A stretch of 64,000 bases of DNA from Patiria miniata. Lineage: Eukaryota > Echinodermata > Asteroidea > Valvatida > Asterinidae. Positions 1 to 10,192 of the stretch are shown here, in pieces. Position 1 is the first letter of the stretch; every line of letters begins with the position of its first letter. The stretch is taken from assembly GCF_015706575.1 (NCBI RefSeq), contig NW_024037069.1, forward strand, positions 37,469,315 to 37,533,314, written 5' to 3'. The notes under the pieces were generated by a model. The model had not been told where the DNA came from, did no database searches, and saw only the letters and a program-made list of their open reading frames with translations. The position numbers were made by a program, and so were the translations under genes.

Positions 1-49
1 TTCAAATGAACAAAATGCACAAATTACAAATGATGGACTATACCTTTAA
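1..49. repeat. 3' end of a TTAA-flanked MITE (cut by window edge)
   Basis: The first 49 bases match the right end of the complete element at 46359-46873: both end in ACAAATGATGGACTATACCT followed by TTAA. Only this end lies in the window. The TTAA at 46-49 is the likely target-site copy. Confidence 0.7.
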
Positions 50-371
50 CTCATGACATGCATGATGGGGTTTTCTTTACTCTTCCTATTCTTATTTTAG
101 TAGGCCAAACATTACACAAAACACCACTGTCATGACTGTATGCCTGGTTTGTAACACAAAACAGAGAGAATATTTCTATGATACAATATTATTTTTCAAT
201 TAGTAAAAAATGTGATATTGCAGCGATAGTGTTGTGTAAGGCCCTGTCAAAGGTGGGGGGTATTGATTCCTCATTATGCTTGTGGCACTGGCAGGTCATG
301 TTTATTATTATGCAGGTAAATTATTGACATCATAATGATACATTTATTTATGTCAAAATTAGAAAAGGCGA
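50..371. other. Non-coding stretch, no feature recognised
   Basis: AT-rich sequence with no open frame of note, no splice-flanked coding segment and no repeat that I can match elsewhere in the window. Confidence 0.5.
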
Positions 372-373
372 TG

Positions 374-736
374 GACAAAAACATGTAGGCCTACATGTAG
401 AACTTTGTCAAACTTTGATTTTCACATTTAGGCTTAGTTTGTAGTTTATTTTTGCTTTAGAAGCATACTCACCCTCTTTTATAGGCTAATCAGAAAGTGC
501 TGCCTTTTTCAGATTTCTATTTTTCGTGAAATTTCCAGATTCGTTTGCACACGTTCGCGTATCAAAATTTCAACATGAAATTTCACAAAAAATAGACATC
601 TGAAAAAGGCAGCACTTTCTGATTAGCCTTTAAAGAGGGTGAGTAAAGCAAAAATTAACTACAAATGCAAACTAGCCTAAGCCTAAATGTGACAATCAAA
701 ATTTGACAAAGTTCTACATGTTTTTGTACATGTTCC
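374..736. repeat. Foldback (palindromic) MITE-like element
   Basis: The left arm (about 380-535) and right arm (about 575-733) are near-perfect reverse complements. The left arm runs from ACATGTAGAACTTTGTCAAA through AGAAAGTGCTGCCTTTTTCA; the right arm carries TGAAAAAGGCAGCACTTTCT and then TTTGACAAAGTTCTACATGT. A loop of about 40 bases separates them. There is no coding potential. The structure is that of a non-autonomous inverted-repeat transposon or foldback repeat. Confidence 0.85.
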
Positions 737-1195
737 AAGAGTGGCCTTTAATTACGGAGGTAGTCCAGTAAATTGGCCACATTTATGGGGCTAAGTCAAG
801 AGCTCATGATCATGAGCTATAAACACTCCATGCTACATGTAAATGTAGGGGGATACGGTACATGCACTTGTACGCATGCACATACTATCATTTCGCTTGT
901 ACCGTACCCCCCGCGGCGCGCTCCGAGCGAACCGAAAATCATCGCTCGATCATATACGTGCACGTTTCAAGTGTCAGGTTGGCTCAGTGCGGAAAGGGCA
1001 TATTTTTCATCATTTTGGCCTAAAAAGCGACAGAATCCACCTATCATGCCTATGTTAGTTCGGTTCTGCGCATGATACGTGAGTATGTCAAGAGATAAAG
1101 TACGGAGTACAGTCAATTGACCGGTTCCGCAATTTGACCAGTTCCGCAATTTCGGAAAACTAGCTCTCGTTTTCAGGAAGACGAAAACGCCAAGG
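737..1195. other. Non-coding stretch with a doubled TTGACCGGTTCCGCAA motif
   Basis: No gene is recognised; the 100-codon frame here lacks protein-like composition or domains. The only structure seen is TTGACCGGTTCCGCAA at 1117-1132, followed immediately by a one-mismatch copy at 1134-1149. The same 16-mer recurs near 20.3, 22.45 and 22.63 kb. Confidence 0.5.
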
Positions 1196-1349
1196 ACTTA
1201 AACTTTACCAGAGTGAACCTGGCCGCGTATTCGGCCAGCTACCACAGCCGCGCATTCAGCCGTGTCAGCCGCTTATTCATAAAGTACGGAGGCCAATAAA
1301 CAACATTATTGATATGATAAATGTTTATATATTTAATGCGGATTTCATC

Positions 1350-3449
1350 GAGGAGTGTACCGAAAATGAAGGACGTCAGTATTATGCTTGATAGTCAGTT
1401 ATTTAGGTCTCGTGGCTTCCTATAAATTGTTTTGGTTTCAGATCTAGGGCAGCTATGAGTCACGTGATACTTGTCCTGAGAAAAGTCGTACTAAAATAGC
1501 ATTTTGCGGTAATTGTACATTTATTAAAACTTAAGTTAAATTTCGAGACAAAGTGTACCAAACAGTGTGGGAGATAAAGTCAAATCGCCGATGTCATCTT
1601 AAAGAGTGGTGTCCCGCCTACACTCTATTTTGGTTTCAGGTGTATGGGGTGTATCTGTCACGTGACAATGGCATAACATATTGGGCTTTCACCGCCAAAT
1701 TTACTCTATTTTATTATATTTAATGCGGATTTCAGGAAAAAGTGTACCGAAAATGCAACATGTCCGAATTATGTTTGATGGTCAGTTATTGAGGACTAGA
1801 GGCTTCCTATAAATTGTTTTGGTTTCAGATCTAGGGCAGCTATGAATCACGTGATACTCTTCCTGAGAAAAATCGTACTAAAATAGCATTTTGCGGTTGA
1901 ATTATGAACAACATTAAACTTAAACTTCGAGACAAAGTGTACCAAACAGTGTAGGAGAAAAATTCAAATCGCCGGTGTCATCGTAAAGAGTGGTGTCCCG
2001 CCTACACTCTATTTTGGTTTCAGGTGTGTGGGGGTGTATCTGTCACGTGACAATGGCATAACAAAATGGGATTTAACCGCCAAATTTACTTTATTTTATA
2101 TATTTAATGGGGATTTCAGGAAAAAGTGTACCGAAAATGCAACATGTCCGAATTATGTTTGATGGTCAGTTATTGAGGACTCATGGCTTCCTATAAATTA
2201 TTTTGGTTTCAGATCTAGGGCAGATATGAATCACGTGATACTCGTCCTGAGAAAAATCGTACTAAAATAGCATTTTGCGGTTGTACAACATTAAACTTTA
2301 TAAGTTAAACTTCGAGACAAAGTGTACCAAACAGTGGAGGAGAAAAAGTCAAATCGCCGGTGTCATCTTAAAGAGTGGTGTCCCGCCTACACTCTATTTT
2401 GGTTTCAGGTGTGTGGGGTGAATCTGTCACGTGACAATGGCATAACAAAAGGGCTTTCACCGCCAAATTTACTTTATTTTATATTAATGCGGATTTCAGG
2501 AAAAAGTGTACCGAAAATGCAACATGTCCGAATTATGTTTGATGGTCAGTTATTGAGGACTAGAGGCTTCCTATAAATTGTTTTGGTTTCAGATCTAGGG
2601 CAGCTATGAATCACGTGATACTCGTCCTGGGAAAAGTCGTACTAAAATAGCATTTTCCGGTAACGTTGTACATTTAACTTAAGTTAAACTTCGAGACAAA
2701 GTGTACCAAACAGTGTAGAAGAAAAAGTCAAATCGCCGATGACATCTTAAAGAGTGGTGTCCCGCCTACACTCTATTTTGGTTTCAGGTGTGTGGGGTGT
2801 ATCTGTCACGTGACAATGGCATAACATAATGGGCTCTCGCCGCCAAATTTGCTTTATTTTATATATTTAATGCGGATTTCAGGAAAAAGTGTACCGAAAA
2901 TGCAACATGTCCGAATTATGTTTGATGTTCAGTTATTGAGGACTAGAGGCTTCCTGTTAATTATTTTGGTTTCAGATCTAGGGCAGCTATGAATCACGTG
3001 ATACTCGTCCTGAGAAAAAAACGTTCTAAAATAGCATTTTACGGTTGTACAACATTAAACTTAAGTTAAACTTCGAGACAAAGTGTACCAAACAGTGTAG
3101 AAGAAAAAGTCAAATCGCCGATGGCATCTTGAAGAGTGGTGGCCCGCCTACACTCTATTTTGGTTTCAGGTGTGTGGGGTGTATCTGTAACGTGACAATG
3201 GCATTATCATAATGGGCTCTCACCGCCAAATTTACTAATTATTTTATATATTTAATGCGGATTTCAGGAAAAAGTGTACCGAAAATGCAACATGTCCGAA
3301 TTATTATTGATGTTCAGTTATTGAGAACTAGAGGCTTCCTAGAAATTATTTTGGTTTCAGATCTAGAGCAGCTATGAATCACGTGATTCTCGTCCTGAGA
3401 AAAAAACGTTCTAAAATAGCATTTTACGGTTGTACAACATTAAACTTAA
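1350..3449 (+). repeat. Left outer satellite array, ~380-bp units (part 1)
   Basis: The phrase GACAAAGTGTACCAAACAGT recurs at about 1547, 1931, 2316, 2695 and 3077, giving a period of 379-385 bp. Each unit has two diverged halves of about 190 bp. One carries AAGTGTACCAAACAG, TATTTTGGTTTCAGGTG and TGTCACGTGACA; the other carries AAGTGTACCGAAAATG, TATTTTGGTTTCAGATC and ATCACGTGAT. The short reading frames in the units are not conserved between units. The array stops at 3449, where foreign DNA begins, and resumes in register at 10193. Confidence 0.9.
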
Positions 3450-4072
3450 CTAGAGGTTGTAGGAACAACCACACGGTGTTGGGCCATGGATTACCGCAAA
3501 CTTACCTTGCATTACGAAACCGGCTCTCTTAAGAAAGTGGCTAGTTTCACACTGTTGAAAGCCCCTGGGGAGCCCTTAAGTAAATTAAACTCCCCTCCCT
3601 GCTCCACAGTCCCAGCGAGATAATGCCTTGTGGTTAAATGAAACACCACCTGTTAGCCACACTGGTTTCTGGAACTATACTTTCTGGTGAATTGCGGTTT
3701 TATGCTAGCATACCAGTAACAGATCGTTTTCAGCCATTTATTCACGGATTCCACATTTCAACATATAAAACAAGTTAACATTTCAGGTACGTCATTATGA
3801 TAATACAATTTGTTGGCCGACAGATTAAATTTAGCAACCAAATATTATGCTTGAAATCTCTCAGGCAGAGTGACCTTTGCTCCTTTTAGGAACCAATTAT
3901 AGAATAAGTGCTTATAAATATCTTAATCCCCTAGGGCAGGCTCCCCAAAATGATGTGTCCCTACCCGAGTTGCCTACATAGCTGGTCGGGTTGGTCTTAC
4001 TCGGAGGAGTGTTCACGTCATGCCACACACATCAACTCAATATATGCATGTTTAAATCCATGTTTGACTTTT

Positions 4073-4330
4073 TCAACATGCCGCCAGAGGGCGCTCTAAC
4101 ATTTGATGACGTCACTTTTTTTTTTTACAGTACTGCCTATAGGCAGACACTCACATCGTTCAAAGCAAGTTCGCATCTTCTGCCAATTTCAAATAATAAG
4201 GCACTTCAGGTTTCGACCGGAAGGAAGGGTCAAGTGATTTTGCACTTAATACCAAAAATGAAGACCCTGCAATATTGTATCGATTGCCATAAAAAAACAA
4301 AATTAAATCTGTAGCAGTTGATTTTATATT
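4073..4330 (+). repeat. Repeat-family copy (CTCF-like motif segment)
   Basis: This segment shares with 9694-9960 the order CCGCCAGAGGGCGCTC, a (A)ACATTTGATGACGTCA-like stretch, a CACATCGTT..AAAGCAAGTTC segment, TTAGGCACTTC-like text, GTTTCGACCGGAAGGAAGG and then a TGATTTTATATTGAT stretch. It is more diverged than the other copies and interrupted by a T-run. It is non-coding. Confidence 0.65.
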
Positions 4331-4509
4331 GATTTTCAAAGATTAAATCTAGAAATCTTTGATTGCTTGTAATACGATACTTGATGACGTCATTATGACG
4401 TCATTGCCAGAAAGTTCAAGAGCTATTTTAACTGTGCTATATACAGCCAAATCTTGATTATATCTATCACGGTATATTTTCTAGCAATTTTTGAAGGTTT
4501 AAAGGTCTT

Positions 4510-5180
4510 TTTATTGTAACTTCCGGTCTGATGACGTAATCATTTTCTTTTCGCGCACAGGTGTTGTCTGCATTATGGTCATCATGTACATTAATTTTGA
4601 AGCGATTACCGCAAACTTCGCCAAAGACATCAAGTGAAAATGCGTTTTTGACGTTTTTTAACCTGCCGCTAGAGGGCGCTCCAACACTTCATGGCTTCAC
4701 CCATTATTAGGTGTTGGGCTTTAGCCCAAAACCTATTGTTTTTGCTAGGGTTTTTAGGTTTTTTTTTCTTCTATACACATTCCTTCTCCAGAACTGTGTG
4801 TCAAAATGAAAACAGATATGAACTTCAATTGTCAATACATGAATGCACAACCTACCGCAGATGTGCTTTTTTGCAATTACGTAATCATGACGTCATCACG
4901 GGTCACGTGACGTCACTTCAAAGTTTAATAAATTTAATCTTTGAAATGCCATATAAAATCAACCGTGAGAGACCGGAACCTGAAATTTGCGGGAATCGAC
5001 ATGGTAATACATGATCTTCATTTTATTTTGTGCGCGTAAAATCACGTGACCCTTCCTTCCGGTCGAAACCGGAAGTGCCTAATAATTTTAAAGTGGAAAA
5101 AGATATGAACTTGCTTTTAAGTGTCTGCCTGGATTGACCTTTCAAAAAAGATAATGGGTGACGCCATGAAGTGTTGGGGC
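4510..5180. repeat. Repeat-family copy with its 3' half inverted
   Basis: Bases 4510-4708 align directly with 9545-9735 (TAACTTCCGGTCTGAT.ACGT through CTGCCGCTAGAGGGCGCT). From 4709 the text runs as the reverse complement of 9735-10192, starting with the end hairpin AGGTGTTGGGC at 4709. The inverted part is bracketed by inverse copies of CCAACACTTCATGGCTTCAC (4681) and its complement near 5158-5178. The hairpin CTTCCGGTCGAAACCGGAAG lies near 5055-5075. Confidence 0.75.
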
Positions 5181-5196
5181 CATATGGGCCCAAAAA

Positions 5197-5445
5197 GTGT
5201 CTCAACTGGACTGGAACACATGGTTTGGACGGTCCCAGACAATGTTGGGAGCATGCATGGTCAAGTTTGGGCGTAACATTAACGGCTATTTATACACATG
5301 CAATAATCTACGAACATGAAGACAAGATGATCGCTCGATCAATTTCTTATGCAATGAGGAGGAATCACATGAAAACTTTAACTGGTTCACAGTCCCAAAG
5401 GTTTGTGCACAAATTGCCTGGTTTACTATTGACATACCAAAATAT
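5197..5445 (+). repeat. Direct repeat, copy 1 (~250 bp)
   Basis: AAAGTGTCTCAACTGGACTG through GTTTGTGCACAAATTGCCTG is repeated, with clear divergence, at about 7266-7505. The copies lie about 2.07 kb apart in the same orientation. They could be the long terminal repeats of a very small retroelement or an old local duplication; no TG..CA ends or primer-binding site were established. Confidence 0.7.
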
Positions 5446-7265
5446 AACCGATTTCCCAAATTGTATGGAACATTTAGTTAATAAAGGCTGCAACATTTTC
5501 TCTTGGGCTCACGATGTAAATTAATGGATTTTGAGATGATAACATCAGGATACAACATTCGGGTCTGTACATGAGTTCATAATACAAGCCAAATCACATG
5601 ACATCTATATATATTTTTCTCTCCATCAAAACTCAACCTCCTACTCAAACTGAGACTCAGATATAGGGCACACAGACTCGCACTTGGTATACTCGGACTT
5701 TGATTCAGACTTTATGACAGGGAAGTAACGAAATTGATCAAGAAAAACACAAAATATTGGTTCATAGGGTTTAAACGGGTCCTTGCAAGCCACTGCTGTA
5801 TAGCTATGAACTAGAGCTCTGCCTGTGGCCTTGGATTTGAGGCTTTGATAACGCACCTTTATGAAATTCCAACGCACTTATTATGCAAATGACCATAAGA
5901 AAAGATCAACATCACAAGCTTGCCATAGGTTGCTGCACAAGCATAATGCGCCTAAAGCTGGGGTCGAGTGTTGAATTTTAGCAAAGCAAAAACAAGTTTG
6001 GCGAACGACGTGTCTGCTACAAAGAGGCTAGGAGTGGGTAGCAGGGTTATACATGTAAATACATGTACATGGAGTTCAATGGCGGATGTTTAAGTACGGT
6101 GTGTATACACAGTACCTGTGATACCTGCGTCCGTTCCATTCACTGCATGAAAGCCATTTTGTAAAATAAAATACATTTTGATACATTGCAATGACGCTGG
6201 TAATTACTTTTTAATTAGTTACAATGTGCTACAGCCGGGGCGGAGCCAGAAATCGCATGGGGGAAGGCGTTTTAGTCATTAATTGTGGCTTCTGGATGCA
6301 TGAAGGGGACGAGTTTAGATTCGGATACTCAAAGGAAAAGGAAAGAATAAATCCTACAAATGATGGTAATTATTGTCTTGCAGATGGTAGTTTCCTTTAA
6401 AGAAATAAAATCATGAGTTTCTGATCTGTGTAGTACACGTTCTTTTAAAGGTGCATTGGCACACACAGCCGAGAAAAACACATTATATAGTGCAGTGAAA
6501 ACAAGGTTATATAATGGGCTAATAATAGCGACTAATTAGTGTTCGACTGAAACGTCTACAAAAATTTGGTGTGCCTACACGAATGATCTCTCAGATTACG
6601 AAATAAAATTGTGAGTTTTTACTCCATGTGTGTACAATGAATGTCACATTCCTACGTCAACATAAAATCATTGCAAAATAGCGCGAAAAGTGAGGTTTTC
6701 CATTCAGCAGCTAATGTAACACTAATTACTGCATCAAGAACGCAAAAATTGTTCATGAAGTTGTGGTTAACGTTGTGAATTTAATCTGGCATGAGAATAT
6801 ATTGTGTTTTGTTGTTAGTTTGAAAAATAAAAGGTTGAATAAATGAAGCACACTTTCCGAGTAAAAAGGATCATCTGCTTTATGTGTTCTAGATTTGTAG
6901 CATCTGCTTCCTTCAGCCATGTTTTAATACTGCATCAATCAACTGTGTCAAAAGAAACATGTAGTTCCTAATCTCTGTGGCATATTTTCTCCATCAGGCA
7001 TGCCCCCAGACTACTGATGGGGTCAGTCTTTTCAAACAGTTGGACATGTACCAGTCTAGTCTTAGGATTCAAATCTGATAATTTTGCTTTTCAGGTGCAA
7101 AATTTTGAAGAAAAGTTACATTTAAAAATTGAATTGAGACCTCAACTTGAATGATGAAGTACTGAGAACCTTGCATTTGCCTCGTGAAATGTGTGGAGAA
7201 TTTTGTCAGCTATCATAGAGCGTCAAGCTGGCCTAACTGTAGTTTTGCATGTTTCATCCTATCGA
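5446..7265. other. Non-coding stretch between the direct repeats
   Basis: AT-rich. There is no gag/pol-like frame and no exon with consistent splice signals. The longest frame (78 codons, minus strand) has no recognisable features. Confidence 0.5.
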
Positions 7266-7510
7266 AAGTGTCTCAACTGAACTGAAACACACGGTTCGGA
7301 CGATCCCAGCCAAAGCTGGGAGCATGGTCAATTAAGTTGGGGCTTAACACTAACAACTATGTTTAGTGTTAAGTTATACACATGCAATAATGTACGAACA
7401 TGAAGAAAATACGATCGCTCAAATTCGTTATGCAATGAGGAGGAATCGTATAAAAGTTTCAACTGGTGCACAGTCCCATAGGTTTGTGCACAAATTGCCT
7501 GGTTTGTTAT
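7266..7510 (+). repeat. Direct repeat, copy 2 (~250 bp)
   Basis: This is the partner of 5197-5445, beginning GAAAGTGTCTCAACTGAACTG and ending GTTTGTGCACAAATTGCCTG. It has small insertions, such as an extra AACTATGTTTAGTGTTAAG, relative to copy 1. Confidence 0.7.
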
Positions 7511-7841
7511 ACACAGCCACGATGCAACGTGTAGGCCTATACTATATTTGTCATCATTCAAAATCTAAACGTGCGCAAACATGACTAAAAGTTAGCGAAA
7601 ATTGGGTAGCGAAAAAATTGTATGTCAGCTTCTATACTCACTATAATTTGCTGAAAAACAGTCCTCCGAACTTCTGTCTTGCCGATCGAACTGCACCTTC
7701 AATATTGTAACTTTTAATTACAATTTTCAAGAGAGTTGTTAAGTCCACAAAAGTAATGCAAGTTATTTCCTGTTTCGCAATGCCTATATTTCGCAATGCA
7801 TTATGGAAATAACCGTTTTTTTCCCAAAAAAAGTCGGTTAG

Positions 7842-8258
7842 ATGAAAGAGCGCCCTCTTTTTGTTACATTTATTTATTCTGACTCCAACGTCGTTTACAT
7901 GGTCTCTAGCGGTACGATCATTTTTTTGAAAAGTTCAACCCACCCACAGACTTACATCGTTAAAAGCAAGTTCATATCTTTTTCCACTTTCAAATTATTA
8001 GGCACTTCCGGTTTCGACCGGAAGGAAGGGTCACGTGATTTTACACGCACAAGATAAATTGAAGATCGTGTATTATCATGTAGATTCCCGCAAAATTCAA
8101 GTTTCGGTCTCTGACATGATTTTATATTGAAATTCAAAGATTCAATTTATTATTTTTGGAAGTGACGTCACGTGACCAATAATGACGTCATGATGACGTA
8201 ATTGCAAAAAAGCACATCTTTAGTGGCTTGTGCATTCATCTACTGACAATTAAAGTTC
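7842..8258 (+). repeat. Repeat-family copy, truncated by the minisatellite
   Basis: This parallels 9715-10080: GGTACGATCATTTTTTTG, CACCCACAGACTTACATCGT, CACTTCCGGTTTCGACCGGA (a hairpin), then GTGACGTCACGTGACC and TGATGACGTAATTGCAAAAA. It ends at AAAGTTCATATATG, where the TTGATG minisatellite starts. The terminal hairpin seen at 10165-10190 is missing. Confidence 0.75.
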
Positions 8259-9008
8259 ATATATGTTTGTTGTTGTTGATTGTTAATGTTGATTGTTGAT
8301 GTTGATTGTTGATGTTGATTGTTGATGTTAATGTTGATTGTTGATTGTTGTTGTTGATTGTTGATGTTGATTGTTGATGTTGATTGTTGATGTTAATGTT
8401 GATTGTTGAGTTGATTGTTGATGTTGATTGTTGTTGTTGATTGTTAATGTTGATTGTTGATGTTGATTGTTGGTTGTTTATGATTATGTTGATTGTTGAT
8501 TGATGATGTTGATGTTGATTGTCGATTGAATTTGACGGTGGTTGTTCGTGTCGAATGTTGATTGTTGATAATTGATTGGTGTTGTTGATTAACGATTATT
8601 GATGTTGATTGTTGATAATTGTTGCTGTTGGTTGTCGATGTTGATTTCGATTTTTTGTTGTTGATTGTTGATGTTGATTGTTGATTGTTGATGTTGATTG
8701 TTGATTGTTGATGTTGATTGTTGATGTTAATGTTGATTGTTGATTGTTGCTGTTGATTGTTGATGTTGATTGTTGATGTTGATTGTTGATGTTAATGTTG
8801 ATTGTTGAGTTGATTGTTGATGTTGATTGTTGATGTTGATTGTTGATGTTGTTTGTTGATGTTAATGTTGATTGTTGATTGTTGATGTTGATTGTTGATT
8901 TTGCTGTTGATTGTGGATGTTGATTGTTGATTGTTGATGTGGATTGTTGATGTTAATGTTAATGTTTATTGTTGATTGTTGATGTTGATGTTGAGGGTTG
9001 AGGGTTGA
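8258..9008 (+). repeat. TTGATG/TTGATTG minisatellite (~750 bp)
   Basis: This is an almost uninterrupted array of TTGATGTTGATTG and close variants (TTGATTG, TTGATG, TTAATG). The strand is strongly skewed: very G/T-rich with almost no C. It lies next to the truncated repeat-family copy, as in Helitron-related elements that carry central tandem repeats. Confidence 0.95.
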
Positions 9009-9534
9009 AAAATAGCGCGTGGGGTAATTATACAGAGGATAGTTAAAAAGAGTCAGGTGAGGATCTGCACGCGCGTATGCTGCTGTACTGTAAACTTATC
9101 TAGTACAATTGTTACAAAAACCCATTAAATAGTTCATATCTCTAAAAGTAAAGGTCGCACACCATTGGCGCAATTCAAGATATTGCTCGCCATACCCTCT
9201 TAACCCCAATGCGCATGTTTTTAGTATCATATTGAGTATCATATGAGGGGAAGTTCCCTTTTACGCAATCGCAGCACACTGTTTTTTCGGGATTTTCCCT
9301 TTGTACGCAATTATCCCCATTTGCTGTACACACAATGTACGTGGCATTAAATGAGCGTTTCAATGCGTAGGCGTGTTCAACTTCAAACTTCAAGGGGGCT
9401 GCAGGGCATCTTCTAGTAAATTTATTGTAACGAAACCTTGGGAAGTTTGAGACCTATTATTAAAGTGCAATTTGAAGCACAAAACTGGATAATATCTCTG
9501 ACGGTTGATTTTTTAGCAATTTTCAAAGAAAAAG
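9009..9534. other. Non-coding spacer
   Basis: No gene and no repeat match are recognised. A 72-codon minus-strand frame (9175-9393) lacks domain features. Confidence 0.4.
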
Positions 9535-10192
9535 ATGTATTTTCATTGTAACTTCCGGTCTGATAACGTAATCATTTTTTTTCGCGCACAGGTCTTGTCT
9601 GCATTAAGGTTATCATGTATATTAATTTTGAAGCGATTACCGCAAATTTCGCTACAGACATCAACTGAAAATGCGTTTTGGACATTTTTTAACCTGCCGC
9701 TAGAGGGCGCTCGAACACTTGATGGCGTCACCGATCATTTTTTTGGAAAGATCAACCCACCCACAGGCTAACATCGTTAAAAGCAAGTTCATATTTTTTT
9801 CCAGTTTTGAATTATTAGGCACTTCCGGTTTCGACCGGAAGGAAGGGTCATGTGATTTTACGCACACAAGATTAATTGAAGAGCATGTATTATTTATGAT
9901 GATTCCCGCAAAATTCAAGTTCCGGTCTCTCACGGTTGATTTGATATTGAATTTCAAAGATTAAATGTATTATTTTTTGAAGTGACGTCACGTGACCCAT
10001 GATGACGTCATAATGACGTAATTGCAAAAAAGCACATCTTCAGTGGGTTGTGCATTCATGTATTGACAATTGAAGTTCATTTGTGTTTTCATTTTGACAA
10101 ACGGTTCTGGAAACGAATGTGTCTTGGAGAAATAAAAAAAATAGTAAATTCTTACAATAACAATAGGTGTTGGGCTCAGGCCCAACACCTAA
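9535..10192 (+). repeat. Best-preserved copy of the hairpin-ended repeat family
   Basis: In order: TAACTTCCGGTCTGATAACG, CTGCCGCTAGAGGGCGCT (9694-9711), a region with AAAGCAAGTTCATAT, the hairpin CTTCCGGTTTCGACCGGAAG, TGACGTCACGTGACC, TGATGACGTCATAATGACGT, TGTATTGACAATTGAAGTTC, and finally the hairpin AGGTGTTGGGCTCAGGCCCA (start 10165). The 3' end abuts the satellite at 10193, which defines the family's right terminus. Confidence 0.8.

Larger units (their letters stand above)
3450..10192. mobile_element. 6.7-kb insertion in the satellite arm, non-coding, possible Helitron/Helentron-type nest
   Basis: The satellite text breaks after ACATTAAACTTAA (3449) and resumes with TAAGTTAAACTTCGAG (10193), so the insert is bounded by a possible 3-bp TAA duplication or by none. 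The right end is a hairpin with 11-bp arms, AGGTGTTGGGC/GCCCAACACCT (10165-10190). The left end carries a small hairpin, GGTTGT/ACAACC. Inside are several copies of one repeat family (around 4080-4330, 4510-5180, 7842-8258 and 9540-10192), a direct-repeat pair (5197/7267) and a minisatellite. A terminal hairpin, an internal minisatellite and little or no duplication recall non-autonomous Helitron/Helentron elements (HINE/DINE-1 type). No Rep/helicase is present. It may be several nested insertions. Confidence 0.55.

Noticed and set aside
5197..7510. Intact LTR retrotransposon
   Set aside because: Direct repeats are present but there is no gag/pol coding, no identified primer-binding site and no flanking duplication.
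8258..9008. CRISPR-like array
   Set aside because: The repeats are contiguous 6-13-bp words without unique spacers; this is a eukaryotic minisatellite.
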